This document shows, piece by piece, positions 64,000 through 64,000 of a stretch of DNA of 64,000 bases (its first letter is position 1; each line of letters opens with the position of its first letter). Position numbers and translations under genes: made by a program. Origin of the DNA: CAZCFB01 sp964511535 (lineage in GTDB: Bacteria > Myxococcota_A > Polyangia > GCA-2747355 > CAZCFB01); the NCBI GenBank assembly GCA_964511535.1, contig CAZEFW010000004.1, positions 1 to 64,000 of the forward strand, read 5' to 3'. The notes beneath the pieces are model-generated. The model was not told the origin of the DNA. It did not search any database and worked only from the letters and a program-made list of their open reading frames with translations.

Positions 64000-64000
64000 G

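Overview
The window is high-GC DNA (roughly two thirds G+C) with strongly GC-biased third codon positions. It most likely comes from a member of the Myxococcota or a close deltaproteobacterial relative. Three things point there. Two proteins end in a MYXO-CTERM-type tail (Gly-Cys-Ser-Cys, one membrane helix, run of Arg). There is a large set of lipoproteins with Asp/Ala/Pro-rich linkers. There are also long cysteine-repeat surface proteins. A run of exactly 100 N (11162-11261) shows that this is a scaffolded draft or metagenome assembly. No prophage, CRISPR array, rRNA or complete transposon is visible.

Layout. 1-1912: 3' part of an HNH endonuclease gene, a repeat-bearing non-coding stretch, and a lipoprotein. 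2019-6954: a sugar/glycan cluster (B12-type radical SAM protein, NAD-sugar epimerase, HddA-like heptose kinase, GT2 glycosyltransferase). 6953-7130: a 178-bp inverted-repeat element. 7133-8353: a U32 peptidase-family protein. 8370-14385 (minus strand): a housekeeping operon tRNA-Gln, prs, rplY, pth, rpsF, rpsR, rplI, dnaB, gmhB behind a near-consensus promoter. 14548-16368: glmS. 16621-18418: an HtrA-like protein lacking catalytic residues plus two small proteins. 18574-24968: dnaJ, a Roadblock protein, accB, accC and a TPR protein. 24952-36237: lipoproteins, two peptidase/radical SAM genes, a porin, Cys-repeat and Gly-repeat surface proteins and a flavoenzyme. 36268-46926: GH5 hydrolase, a zinc-ribbon/coiled-coil membrane protein, an SPFH/zinc-ribbon protein, a Nudix protein, an FG-GAP protein and a large TPR protein. 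47010-59262: lipid/polyhydroxyalkanoate-type genes (nitronate monooxygenase, acyl-CoA ligase, PhaC-like synthase, PhaR regulator, SDR reductase) interleaved with lipoproteins, an outer-membrane protein and a beta-lactamase-fold protein. 59387-64000: two convergent MYXO-CTERM proteins, a phosphoesterase and a giant FG-GAP/disintegrin-like repeat protein that runs off the right edge.

How genes may work together. HddA and GmhB are consecutive enzymes of the nucleotide-heptose route, although they lie in different operons. The accB/accC pair feeds malonyl-CoA synthesis. TGC-rich palindromes lie in the promoters of the acyl-CoA ligase, the PhaC-like gene and the PhaR/SDR divergent pair, so a single PhaR regulon may link these scattered genes. 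Vegetative promoters in the window share the form TTGACN-(16 to 18)-TAnnnT, which helps to decide several translation starts.

The most unusual items are the structured 178-bp inverted-repeat element, the candidate PhaR regulon, the HtrA pseudoprotease, an octanucleotide tandem-repeat family in four intergenic gaps, terminator-like palindromes between convergent genes, a pair of related lipoproteins flanking a beta-lactamase-fold gene, and the 16-repeat disintegrin-like protein whose stop codon overlaps that of its convergent neighbour. I cannot point with confidence to a wholly new system; the PhaR-linked set and the zinc-ribbon/SPFH pair are the best candidates.
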